A model generated the notes under the pieces. The model was not told the DNA's origin, did not search any database, and saw only the letters and a list, made by a program, of their open reading frames with translations. Made by a program: the position numbers and the translations under genes. A DNA stretch of 48,332 bases from Allorhizocola rhizosphaerae. Its GTDB lineage: Bacteria > Actinomycetota > Actinomycetes > Mycobacteriales > Micromonosporaceae. Shown piece after piece: positions 32,374-40,546 of this stretch; the first letter of the stretch is position 1; each line of letters opens with the position of its first letter. The stretch lies in contig NZ_QJUG01000040.1 in the NCBI RefSeq assembly GCF_003426775.1, positions 1 to 48,332 of the forward strand. The letters run 5' to 3'.

Positions 32374-33092
32374 CACGCCACCCCCAGCAGGGCATAGACC
32401 CGCGACGTCAGCTCCGTGAACTCGGATTCGAAGCGCCACATAGGTTTTCGAGGATATTCATGTGGTACCGCGACCTCGCCCACGATGTGGCCGGGCCGGT
32501 CCGACATGACCAGCACACGGCTCGCCAGATAGACGGCCTCCGCGATGGAGTGGGTCACCAGCAGGGCGGCGAACCGGTCCGCGACGAACAGGTGCTGCAG
32601 ATCGTCACACAGCCGGGAACGGGTGATTTCGTCCACCGCGCCAAAGGGTTCGTCGAACAGCAGCAGCTGCGGCTGGGTGAGCATGGTGCGCGCAAGGGAG
32701 ACACGCATGCGCATGCCCCCGGAAAGCGTGCGCGGCCGGTGGTCGGCGAATTCCGTGAGGCCCACCCGAGACAATGCGTCCATGGCCCGGGTCCGTCTGG
32801 TCGTCCTGTCCATCTTGCGCAGCTCACCGATCAGCTCCACGTTGCGCAGGACGGTGCGCCACGGCAGCAGGGTCGGGTCCTGGAAGACAAATCCCAGGTG
32901 GTCGCTGGTGCTGTTGATGCTTCCGGCGGTGGGCGCCTGCAGGCCCGCGGCGGCACGCAGCAGCGTGCTCTTTCCGCAGCCTGACGGCCCAACCACCGCC
33001 ACGAACTCTCCCGCTTTGAGTTCGAGGGACACGCCGTCGACGGCGAGTGTCCCGTTGGGATATCGGACCTGTAAGTCCTCGATGGTGATCAT
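32373..33092 (-). CDS. ABC transporter ATPase (SsuB/TauB type)
   Basis: 239 residues with Walker A GPSGCGKS (35-42), Q-loop FQDP, signature LSGGM, Walker B LLLFDEPFGAVD and H-loop VTHS. ATG 33092 overlaps the amidohydrolase stop (ATGA) and is preferred to the TTG three codons earlier. It drives the importer. Confidence 0.92.
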   Translation of the reverse strand: MITIEDLQVRYPNGTLAVDGVSLELKAGEFVAVVGPSGCGKSTLLRAAAGLQAPTAGSINSTSDHLGFVFQDPTLLPWRTVLRNVELIGELRKMDRTTRRTRAMDALSRVGLTEFADHRPRTLSGGMRMRVSLARTMLTQPQLLLFDEPFGAVDEITRSRLCDDLQHLFVADRFAALLVTHSIAEAVYLASRVLVMSDRPGHIVGEVAVPHEYPRKPMWRFESEFTELTSRVYALLGVA

Positions 33093-34339
33093 GTTGGCCA
33101 ATCCGTCGTCAGGGTGGTCAAGGCAGCGACCCGCCCCGCGCGGACCACCACGCGGTCCGGGTGTGCCGTGGCAATGGCCTCACGCAGTGAGCCGGCGCGG
33201 ATGGCGAGCAGATCGGCGGCCGCACCCACGCCGATCGGGTTCTCGCGCAATCCCAGGGCGCGCCGGGCACAGGTGCTCACCGCGTCATAGGCCTGTTGTG
33301 GGCTGTCATGCCCGGCCATCACGAGCAGCGCCGCTGTTTCCAGGGCGTCGGCGCGGCCCATGATGTTGAACGGGTCCTGCAGATTGTCGCCTCCCCCGGC
33401 GACGACCGCGCCCGCCTCGCGCAACAGCCGCATGGCCGTCAAACCGCGCGGCGGTGCCGCCTCGTGCATCCTGCCCTGCAGATACAGGTTCGTCTGGGGC
33501 AGACAGACGACCGCGATGCCGGCCTTCGCGACGCGCAGGGCGATCTCACGCGCTTGGGCGGGTGGCATCATGCCGAGGCTGACGCAATGGCTGGCGACCA
33601 CGCCATGCTCGAATCCGGTGGCGAGCACGGCGTCGGCCAGCAGGGCAAGGGTGCAAGGATCGGGATCGAGCATCTCGTCGACGTGCAGATCGAGCGGCAG
33701 CCGCGCGTCCGCGGCCAGCTGGAGGCAAAACTCTATGCACGCCTTCGGGTCGGGGTCGAGCGCCGGGCAGGCGCCCACCACGTCCGCGCCCATGGCCACG
33801 GCCTCGCGCAGGAGGTCGCGGTTGCGCGCACCGTCCGATCCGGACAGTGGGTTGGACCCGAACGCCACGATCTGCGGGCGGATCGGAGCCTTGACGGCCA
33901 GGACGGCCTCGAGCCCGCGCAGCTCGATGCCGGGCCCGATGTCCACGTGCGTGCGGATCTGCGTCACGCCGTTGGCTACGTATGCCCGGATCGCGGCCTC
34001 GGCCCGGGCGGTGATGTCCCGCTGCGACATCGTGGTGCGGTGCGCCAGCCAGCCGCGCACGGCGCCCATCAGGTCGCCGTCGGGGTTGGGCACCTGGTCG
34101 GCTGAGTAGGCCTTGTCCAGGTGCGCGTGCGGCTCCACGGGCGCGGGCAGCAAAAGATATCCGGTCAGATCGAGCTCAACCGCGGGCGGCTCCGGCTCGC
34201 CCGCGTGCCGGCTCGCGTGGGTGGAGCGGTCCGCATGTGATGGCCCCGCCCCGCCCGGCTTGCCGATCGCCGCGATGACACCGTCGCGGATGAACACGTC
34301 CTCCTCGCGCCCGTCCGTCAGCGTCACATTGCGCAGCAA
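33089..34339 (-). CDS. Cytosine-deaminase-like amidohydrolase
   Basis: 416 residues from TTG 34339, chosen because GGAG lies 7 bases before it; the open frame further upstream consists of a DNA repeat and is not counted. Metal-site residues of CodA-type enzymes are in order: His71 and His73 (EPHAHLDKA), His219 (DLHVDE), His251 (SHCVSL) and Asp318 (GGGDNLQDPF). CLPQTNLYLQGR matches the CodA block around its LQGR. The family deaminates cytosine and related ring compounds. A Ser/His/Arg-rich insert at about 31-54 (PSHADRSTHASRHAGEP) interrupts the small beta domain. First gene of the six-gene operon. Confidence 0.82.
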   Translation of the reverse strand: MLRNVTLTDGREEDVFIRDGVIAAIGKPGGAGPSHADRSTHASRHAGEPEPPAVELDLTGYLLLPAPVEPHAHLDKAYSADQVPNPDGDLMGAVRGWLAHRTTMSQRDITARAEAAIRAYVANGVTQIRTHVDIGPGIELRGLEAVLAVKAPIRPQIVAFGSNPLSGSDGARNRDLLREAVAMGADVVGACPALDPDPKACIEFCLQLAADARLPLDLHVDEMLDPDPCTLALLADAVLATGFEHGVVASHCVSLGMMPPAQAREIALRVAKAGIAVVCLPQTNLYLQGRMHEAAPPRGLTAMRLLREAGAVVAGGGDNLQDPFNIMGRADALETAALLVMAGHDSPQQAYDAVSTCARRALGLRENPIGVGAAADLLAIRAGSLREAIATAHPDRVVVRAGRVAALTTLTTDWPT

Positions 34340-34369
34340 TAAAGAACTCCAATGGCGCCCCTCCCCTGC

Positions 34370-34479
34370 GCTACGCGGCGCATGCTCCCTGATTCGCTCG
34401 GGCAGGCCCTCGCCGCCATGGTGTCCCTCCGCTCCGCTCCGCGGCGCATGCCTGTCGATTCGCTCGGGCAAGCCCTCGC
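34370..34479. repeat. Two direct repeats of about 44 bp
   Basis: GCTACGCGGCGCATGC at 34370 and GCTCCGCGGCGCATGC at 34436 start two copies that run through GATTCGCTCGGGCA to GCCCTCGC, spaced 66 bases. Read on the minus strand they would encode EGLPERI-HAPRS twice, but they lie upstream of the likely start of the amidohydrolase. Confidence 0.65.
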
Positions 34480-34829
34480 TCATGACGCGCTCCGATGGAC
34501 AACCCATGGGTGGGTCGCGCACCCTGCCCGGTCTCCCCCGCCCGGAAACGCGCTGACTTGTCGCATGTGGACAGTGCTATTTCTCACATGTCTCACAGGC
34601 GTTGCGACCGCCCGTTCGCGGCGACCGACCTTACTGGCCGTTGGCACGCAGTTCCCGGCGACAACCATGCACACGGCATTATTGGCGACGGCAACGCGCT
34701 CAGCGTCACTGGCGGCTGGAGTGGGCATGGGGGCGGCATGCCGCCCGACTCCTTGGCGGGCCCTGCCCTGCGGGGCGAGGTCCGTGGAGCCGGGTGACGG
34801 GCGGCCTTGGCGGAGGCTGCCGGCAACGG
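34480..34829. other. Intergenic region with palindrome and inverted repeats, no supported gene
   Basis: Between two minus-strand genes. It holds a perfect 16-bp palindrome GGGCGGCATGCCGCCC (34731-34746), an inverted repeat CATGTG...CACATG around 34565-34591 that could be an operator, and CCTTGGCGG twice (34751 and 34805). Open frames exist on both strands but have no convincing start, family resemblance or codon bias. The promoter of the amidohydrolase operon should be here. Confidence 0.4.
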
Positions 34830-36059
34830 TCATGGTCTGGCTCCGGGCCATTTGATCGGGCGCGACGCGAGCTCCACCGGGTAAACGACATGAAAGCCGC
34901 TGCCGTCCCAGGCCTCCACGGCGGCGCCGGCCAGGGAGTTGTGGCCGTCGGAGGCGAAGCGCACGCCGTCCCACGGCATAATCATCTGAGTCGAGGACAG
35001 GGAGGTCTGGCGCAGCGCGGCGCGGATGGTGGCCGGGTCGCGGGAGGCGCTGGCGTCGATGGCGACCGCGAGCGTGATGACCGCGGTGAAGCTGGCCGCG
35101 GCCAGCCCGCTCATGCGGTGCCCGAACCGCTTCTCGTACAGCGCCATCACCGCCTGTGCGGCCGGGCTGCGCGTGGCCAGCTCGGCCGACCAGGGCACGG
35201 GCCGCAGCATGAGCGCCGGGCCCGACGGCGGCGCGGGCAGGCCGCGAAAACCCTTGCCCAATCCCACCATCGGGATGTTCGTGGGCACCAGGCGGCCCAT
35301 GGATGTGGCGGCCTCGGGGGTGTGCGCCCACGCCAGCACCGCCTGCGCGCCGCTTTCCTTTAACCGGAACGCAACATCTCCCCCGGCAGAATCGGCTAGG
35401 GTCAATTCGTGCTGAAGCACGATCTGGCCACCGGACGCGCCGGCCAGCGCCTTGATGTGCGCTGCGCCGGCCGCGCTGTCCCCGCCGGGCTCCGTGAGCA
35501 CAGCCAGGCGGCGCACGGACTGCCGCCGCAGCACGCCAAACGCGCTCTCGGTGAGCACCCGGTCGCCGGGCCCGGCCCGGAAGTACCAGTCCAGCCCGAG
35601 CTCGGTGAGGTAGTCGGCAGTGTTGCTGGCGTCGAGCAAGGGCGCGCGCAGCCGCTGCATCTCGCTGGCCGTGCCGGAGACGATATCCGCGGACTCGGCG
35701 ACGACCACCCCGACGGCGCCTTGCGCGGTCACCAGATCGGCCGCCATCCGCACCGCTTGGTCGGGCTTGCCCTGGCTGTCGGCGCCGGCGAGGGCCAGCC
35801 TGGAGCCGCCCAGCGCCGGCAGACCGGTGCCCGCGCCCAGTGGCACGGACAGCGCGCCGTGGTCTTCGTTCACGATGTCGATGGCCAGCTGCGCACCGCG
35901 CCTGGCCTCATCGGCGGTGTCCGCGCCCGGGCCCGTGTGGGCCGAGAGCACCCCGATAACCAACGGAGAGGTGGGTGAGTCGGGTGCCGTGCAGCCCGCC
36001 GCCGCGATCACCGCGGCACTCAAACAGGCCGCTAGCCTGCACAAAGGGCTATATTTCAA
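34830..36059 (-). CDS. Branched-chain-amino-acid-type ABC binding lipoprotein
   Basis: About 409 residues from TTG 36059, with a lipobox ending AAAGC (Cys23). TSPLVIGVLSAHTGPG and the following Leu/Ile/Val-binding (PBP type I) fold, with AVRMAADLVTAQGAVGVVVAES and VLTESAFGVLRRQSVRRLAVL, mark a LivJ-like receptor. No permease or ATPase is adjacent, so it may serve as an orphan sensor or feed a distant transporter. The start is uncertain (TTG 36044 also possible); no good ribosome binding site is seen. It is divergent from the CvnA-like kinase, which could be a functional link. Confidence 0.75.
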   Translation of the reverse strand: MKYSPLCRLAACLSAAVIAAAGCTAPDSPTSPLVIGVLSAHTGPGADTADEARRGAQLAIDIVNEDHGALSVPLGAGTGLPALGGSRLALAGADSQGKPDQAVRMAADLVTAQGAVGVVVAESADIVSGTASEMQRLRAPLLDASNTADYLTELGLDWYFRAGPGDRVLTESAFGVLRRQSVRRLAVLTEPGGDSAAGAAHIKALAGASGGQIVLQHELTLADSAGGDVAFRLKESGAQAVLAWAHTPEAATSMGRLVPTNIPMVGLGKGFRGLPAPPSGPALMLRPVPWSAELATRSPAAQAVMALYEKRFGHRMSGLAAASFTAVITLAVAIDASASRDPATIRAALRQTSLSSTQMIMPWDGVRFASDGHNSLAGAAVEAWDGSGFHVVYPVELASRPIKWPGARP

Positions 36060-36131
36060 TCGACTATCGGCGTTCCCGGGCTCGCGCACCCGAGTATCTT
36101 TTCGTGCAAGGCTATGAGTTTCAACCCCTTG

Positions 36132-36176
36132 AGTCGCTTGTGGAGCGTTCTGTAGATTTGATGCCTCCAAGCGACT
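36132..36176. promoter_or_regulatory. Inverted repeat between the binding protein and CvnA genes
   Basis: AGTCGCTTGTGGAG (36132-36145) pairs with CTCCAAGCGACT (36165-36176) with one bulged T and a 19-base centre. It lies just upstream of a possible plus-strand promoter and could be an operator for the divergent pair. Confidence 0.45.
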
Positions 36177-36210
36177 TGCTGCAACATTCACGCGCCGCTT
36201 AGATATATAG
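36176..36210 (+). promoter_or_regulatory. Promoter of the cvnA-cvnB-like genes
   Basis: TTGCTG (36176-36181), 18 bases, then the AT-rich TAGATATATAG (36200-36210), one of the most AT-rich spots in the window, about 45 bases before ATG 36252. Confidence 0.5.
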
Positions 36211-36251
36211 GGCACATCGGGGGCGGCGACTTCTTCGAAGGTAGGGCGTGG

Positions 36252-38687
36252 ATGGCGAGCAAGGGGGGCGGGCCCAAGGGGCAGGCGGGCGGAAAAAGCA
36301 ACAGCCGTCATCAGCGGCTCACCGTCGTGTCCCATCGGCGGCCCTCGGCGACCCGGCCACGCGACTGGCGGGTCCCCGTCAAGCTGGGCGCGGTGCTGCT
36401 GATTCCCCTGTTCAGCTTCCTGGTCATCGCGGGGATTCAGGTCGCCTCGTCGGTCGCCACGGCGTCCACATTGGACAAATTCGCGCGTCACGTCAGCCTG
36501 GGCCGCCAAGTCACTCATCTCGTACATGAGCTGCAACGCGAGCGCGACCGGACCACCGGCATGCTCGCGTCGCTGAGCGCCCATCCGGCCCCGGCGCGCG
36601 ACGTTTCGAGCCTTAGTCCAGATTGGACAGCCGTCGACCGGGCCGCCGAAGACCTGCGCGCCGCCGTGCGCCCGCTGCTCGACGATCAAGCCATGGCCGG
36701 GGCGTTCGCGCAGGCCGAGGCGCTGCTCGCGCAGGTGCCGCAGATCCGCGCCGGCGCCACCCAGGGCTGGCTGCGCGCCCAGGCCGCGTTCGAGACATAC
36801 ACGCGTGCGATCGCAAGCCTGCAGGCGCTGCTGCCCGCCCCGCTGGAGGTGGGCGGCGACCCAACCGCCGCCCGCATGGTCCGCGGCTACACCTATCTGT
36901 CCCTGGCCAAGGAGCTGACCGCGCAGATCCGGGGCCACCTCTACATGGTGTGCAGCGTGGGCTCGTTCGCGCCGGGCGAGTTCGAGCGCATCGCCGACGT
37001 GCGCGCCGAGGCGCAGTCGGCGTTCGAGCGATTCCGCGAAGGGGCCGACCAGAGGCAGCTCGCCCGGTTCGACGACGAGGTCACCGGGCAGGCGGTCAGC
37101 AACGCCAGCCGGCTGCTGCAGACCATCATCGGCAACGCCCGCGCCGCCGAGCTCGGGGTGGACGCGCAGCAGTGGTGGCTGGCCAGCACCACCCAGCTGG
37201 AGCTGATGCGCGCGGTCGAGCAGACCCTGCTGGAAAACGCCACGGCCGGGGTGCTCGCGGCCAGCGAGAGCCAGTGGCGCAGCACCATCCTCGGCACCGT
37301 CGCGACCCTGACCCTGCTCATGGTGACCATGCTGGCCACTGTCGTGATTGGACGAGGCATGGCCACCAGCCTGCGCTCCCTGCGCGAGCAGGCGCTGCAG
37401 GTCGCACAGCAGAAACTGCCCAACGTCATCCAGCAGCTGCGGGCCTCCCCCACCACGGCCCCGCGGCTGCGCGTCGACCCGATCGTCGTCCACGCCCGCG
37501 ATGAGGTGGGCGAGGTCGCCGAAGCCTTCACCGCCGTGCACCGCAGTGCGGTGCGCCTCGCAGCAGAGCAGGCCCTCATGCGCCGCAACGTCAACGACAT
37601 CCTCATCAAGCTGGCCCGACGCAGCCAGACGCTGGTCGAGCGGCAGCTGCGGCTGCTGGACAAGATGGAGAGCACCGAGACCAATCCCGAGCAGCTGGCC
37701 AACCTGTTCCGGCTCGACCACCTGGCCACGCGCCTGCGGCGAAACGACGAGAACCTGCTCGTCCTCGCCGAGGGCGACAGCAGCCGTGGCCAGGATCAGC
37801 CTGTCGACCTCAGCACGGTGGTGCTGGCCGCGACGGCCGAGATCGAGCACTACCCACGGGTGCGGCAGGAAGTCCACGACTCAGTTTACATTGTTGGCTA
37901 TGCCATCACGGACCTCGTGCACCTGATCGCCGAGCTGCTCGAAAACGCCACCAACTTCTCCCCGCCCGACACGACCGTGCAGCTGACCGCGCAGTCCGAA
38001 CCGGACGGTGGGGCCGAGATCATCATCACCGACAGCGGCATCGGCATGGCGAGCGAGGCCATCGCGGACGCCAACCGGCAGCTGGCCGCGCCGATGAGCA
38101 TCGACATCTCGTCGGCCGAGCGGATGGGCCTCGTCGTGGTCGGGCACCTGGCCAGGCGGCACGACATCCGGGTCACGCTCGCGGCGCGCACCCCCGGCGC
38201 CCACGCCGTCCCGGCGGACGACGCACCCGTCAAGGGCGTCATCGTGACCATCTGGATCCCACCGAAGCTGGTCACCGAGGCCTCGACCGAGCCGGCGCCG
38301 ACCGTCGACGCGGTCCGCTGGCTGCAGCCCGACGGCTCGCCGAGCCAGGATCAACCGGCCGACGGGCAGGCACAGCCCGCACGGCCGGTGCGGGTGCGGG
38401 CAGAAGACCTGCTGCGCCCGGCAGGGGGTTCCAAGAAAAGCGTTTGGTGGTCAAGGGACGCGGAGGGTTCAAACGGCATGGCACAGCCGGCCCGGCCCGA
38501 GGAAACGCAGGCGGCGGCGGTCTTCACGGAGGCCGGGCTGCCCAAACGCACCCGCACAGAAAAGCGCACGGCGACGGTCGTGATCGAGGCGGTGGCCCCG
38601 GAGGCCGACCCCGATGCGACCGAGTCCATGCTCACCAGCTTTTATAGCGGTGTACGACGTGCGGACACCGAGAGCGCGAGAGGATAG
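36252..38687 (+). CDS. CvnA-type sensor kinase with nitrate/nitrite-sensing-like domain
   Basis: 811 residues. Two membrane segments (about 43-68 and 344-367) flank an extracellular helical NIT-type domain with QRERDRTTGML near residues 95-105. A HAMP-like region and a dimerisation region follow (RRSQTLVERQLRLLDKME), with His490 in LFRLDHLATRLRRNDEN, then an HATPase domain with ELLENATNFSPP (561-572) and DSGIGM (594-599). The last about 140 residues are disordered and Pro/Glu-rich. This is the layout of the first protein of Streptomyces conservons, which act with a Roadblock protein, a DUF742 protein and a small GTPase. AAGGTAGGG precedes ATG 36252. Confidence 0.9.
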   Translation: MASKGGGPKGQAGGKSNSRHQRLTVVSHRRPSATRPRDWRVPVKLGAVLLIPLFSFLVIAGIQVASSVATASTLDKFARHVSLGRQVTHLVHELQRERDRTTGMLASLSAHPAPARDVSSLSPDWTAVDRAAEDLRAAVRPLLDDQAMAGAFAQAEALLAQVPQIRAGATQGWLRAQAAFETYTRAIASLQALLPAPLEVGGDPTAARMVRGYTYLSLAKELTAQIRGHLYMVCSVGSFAPGEFERIADVRAEAQSAFERFREGADQRQLARFDDEVTGQAVSNASRLLQTIIGNARAAELGVDAQQWWLASTTQLELMRAVEQTLLENATAGVLAASESQWRSTILGTVATLTLLMVTMLATVVIGRGMATSLRSLREQALQVAQQKLPNVIQQLRASPTTAPRLRVDPIVVHARDEVGEVAEAFTAVHRSAVRLAAEQALMRRNVNDILIKLARRSQTLVERQLRLLDKMESTETNPEQLANLFRLDHLATRLRRNDENLLVLAEGDSSRGQDQPVDLSTVVLAATAEIEHYPRVRQEVHDSVYIVGYAITDLVHLIAELLENATNFSPPDTTVQLTAQSEPDGGAEIIITDSGIGMASEAIADANRQLAAPMSIDISSAERMGLVVVGHLARRHDIRVTLAARTPGAHAVPADDAPVKGVIVTIWIPPKLVTEASTEPAPTVDAVRWLQPDGSPSQDQPADGQAQPARPVRVRAEDLLRPAGGSKKSVWWSRDAEGSNGMAQPARPEETQAAAVFTEAGLPKRTRTEKRTATVVIEAVAPEADPDATESMLTSFYSGVRRADTESARG

Positions 38688-38690
38688 AAA

Positions 38691-39122
38691 GTGGCAACTA
38701 GCAAGGCGGCAAGCGACTTCAATTGGCTGCTCAATGGCTTCGCCGAACGTGTGGCCGGGGTTGTGCACGCCGTGGTGGTCTCCTCCGACGGCCTGCTGGT
38801 CGCCGCGTCCGACCATCTGCCCCGCGACAGTGCCGACCACTTCGCGGCGGTGACGTCGAGCCTGGTGAGCGTGGTCAAGAGCGCGGCGCGCATGTTCGAC
38901 GAGGACGAGGTGCGCCAGACGGTGGTCGAGATGGGGCGCGGCTACCTGCTCGTGATGTCCATTCGCGACGGTTCGTGCCTGGCGGCGCTCGCCACCCGCG
39001 ACGCGGAGATCGGCGTGGTCGGCTACGAGATGGCCAAGCTGGCCAAGCAGGCCGGTGAGGTGCTCACACCCGCCCTGCGGGCCGAACTGCAGCGTGCGCT
39101 GCCGAGCTTCCAGCACGCTTAG
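38691..39122 (+). CDS. Roadblock/LC7-domain protein (CvnB type)
   Basis: 143 residues, a single Roadblock/LC7 domain starting with FNWLLNGFAERVAGVVHAVVVSSDGLLVAAS, typical of CvnB and of regulators of MglA-like GTPases. GTG 38691 follows GAGAGG and lies 3 bases after the kinase stop, so the two are coupled. In complete conservons cvnC and cvnD follow at once; here a protease gene comes next. Confidence 0.92.
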   Translation: MATSKAASDFNWLLNGFAERVAGVVHAVVVSSDGLLVAASDHLPRDSADHFAAVTSSLVSVVKSAARMFDEDEVRQTVVEMGRGYLLVMSIRDGSCLAALATRDAEIGVVGYEMAKLAKQAGEVLTPALRAELQRALPSFQHA

Positions 39123-39131
39123 TAGCTACTG

Positions 39132-39165
39132 GGCCAAGATTTCGTAACCTTCCGTAATCTTGGCC
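39132..39165. promoter_or_regulatory. Perfect inverted repeat before the subtilase gene
   Basis: GGCCAAGATT (39132-39141) and AATCTTGGCC (39156-39165) around 14 bases that contain TTCGTAA and TTCCGTAA. The right arm covers a TAATCT (39155-39160) that could be the -10 of the protease gene, so an operator is as likely as a terminator for the Roadblock gene. Confidence 0.5.
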
Positions 39166-39169
39166 GGTT

Positions 39170-40528
39170 GTGCCGCATGTGAAGTGGTTTGCACCCGTGG
39201 CCGCGATCGGCGCGTTCCTCATCGGCACCTCCGCACCGCTTGCCCTCGCGGCACCGGACGGGCGGAGCAAGATCTGGTTTGCCGACGGGGTCGAATCCGA
39301 AGGCATCATCGTCAAGTACCGCCCGGGCTCCACCGTGGATCTCCCGCGTGATCTGGGGCTGACCGTGCAGCGGCAGCTCGCCAACAACCGCGTGCTGGTG
39401 GGCACGCAACCGGAGCGGCTCTCGGGCGGCGAGCTGCGCCGGCTCATGGTCGAGCTCGCCGCGGACCCCGACGTCGAACTGGTCGAGCCCAACGTGGTGA
39501 TCCCGGCGCCCGACCCCACCGCCGCGACGAACGACACCGCGCAGGAGCCGGTGCCGTGGAACCTGCAGATGATCAGCGCGCCCGGTGCCTGGGACAGCGG
39601 CGCGTCCGGCGACGGCATCACCGTGGCCGTCATCGACACGGGCATCACCGACCATCCCGACCTCACAGACCAGACCGTTGCCGGGTACGACTTCCTGACG
39701 GACGTGACCCGGGCCAACGACGGGGACGGCCGGGACGCCGACGCCCATGACGCGGGCGACTGGATGGAGCGCGGCGCGTGTGGCAATGCACCCGACGGCT
39801 CCCCCATCCCGCCGCGCGACATCCCGAGCAGCTGGCACGGCACCCACGTGGCCGGCATCGTCGCCATGGTCGCGCCGAAGTCCCGGCTGTTGCCCGTGCG
39901 TATCCTGGGCCGCTGCGGCGGGGTGTCGGCCGACACCGCCGACGCGATCGTGTGGGCCGCGGGCGGCGCGGTGCCCGACGTCCCGCCAAACGCGACACCT
40001 GCACGCGTGTTGAACATGAGTTTCGGCGACCGGTCAATGTGCCCGCCCGCGATCCGCGATGCCCTCCAGACGGCGCATCAATACGGCGCGGTGTCCATCG
40101 CCGCAGCGGGCAACGACAACGCCGACGCCGCCAACTACTGGCTCACCAACTGCGCGGCGCCACGGATGTCGGTCGCTGCGCTCGACCGCTCCGGTAGCCG
40201 TGCCGCGTACTCCAACTACGGCATGTCCGTCGACATCGCCGCGCCCGGCTCGGAGATCATGTCCACGTACAACTCAGGCAAGACGCACCCGGCGGAGCCG
40301 ACCCACGCCGAGCTGTCGGGGACGAGCATGGCCGCCCCACACGTGGCCGGCGTGGCGGCACTCGTCTTCGGCGTCGCGAACGGCTTGGGCCCCAAGGATG
40401 TCGACGCGACCCTGCGCCAGACGGCCCGGCCCATCCCCGGCACCGGCTGCGCGATCTTCGTGCAGGCGTGCGGCCGGGGCCTGGTCGATGCGGCTGCGGC
40501 CGTGGGCGCAAGCGCCTCACCGCAGTGA
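39170..40528 (+). CDS. Secreted subtilisin-like (S8) protease
   Basis: 452 residues: a signal peptide (about 1-28), an inhibitor-type propeptide (about 29-115), and a catalytic domain with Asp156 (VIDTGI), His223 (WHGTHVAG) and Ser386 (GTSMAAPHVAG); the oxyanion Asn is in AAAGNDN (315). Several Cys suggest disulfides. GTG 39170 is used; GTG 39179 is possible. It takes the place where cvnC would be expected but is not known as a conservon member. Confidence 0.92.
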   Translation: MPHVKWFAPVAAIGAFLIGTSAPLALAAPDGRSKIWFADGVESEGIIVKYRPGSTVDLPRDLGLTVQRQLANNRVLVGTQPERLSGGELRRLMVELAADPDVELVEPNVVIPAPDPTAATNDTAQEPVPWNLQMISAPGAWDSGASGDGITVAVIDTGITDHPDLTDQTVAGYDFLTDVTRANDGDGRDADAHDAGDWMERGACGNAPDGSPIPPRDIPSSWHGTHVAGIVAMVAPKSRLLPVRILGRCGGVSADTADAIVWAAGGAVPDVPPNATPARVLNMSFGDRSMCPPAIRDALQTAHQYGAVSIAAAGNDNADAANYWLTNCAAPRMSVAALDRSGSRAAYSNYGMSVDIAAPGSEIMSTYNSGKTHPAEPTHAELSGTSMAAPHVAGVAALVFGVANGLGPKDVDATLRQTARPIPGTGCAIFVQACGRGLVDAAAAVGASASPQ

Positions 40529-40537
40529 GACGCTTGC
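40508..40537. terminator. Bidirectional hairpin over the subtilase stop codon
   Basis: GCAAGCGCCTCAC and GTGAGACGCTTGC form a 13-bp stem with one mismatch and a CGCA loop. The TGA stop 40526-40528 is inside the right arm. It serves the convergent subtilase and M23 genes. Confidence 0.7.
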
Positions 40538-40546
40538 GCGTTCTGG

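Noticed and set aside
34495-34797. Plus-strand open frame in the gap before the deaminase operon
   Set aside because: No recognisable domain, no ribosome binding site or leaderless hexamer, and symmetric repeats explain the composition.
36060-37877. Minus-strand extension of the branched-chain-type binding protein across the divergent kinase gene
   Set aside because: The lipoprotein signal begins near 36059 and the plus strand carries a complete CvnA-type protein; the extension has no family resemblance.
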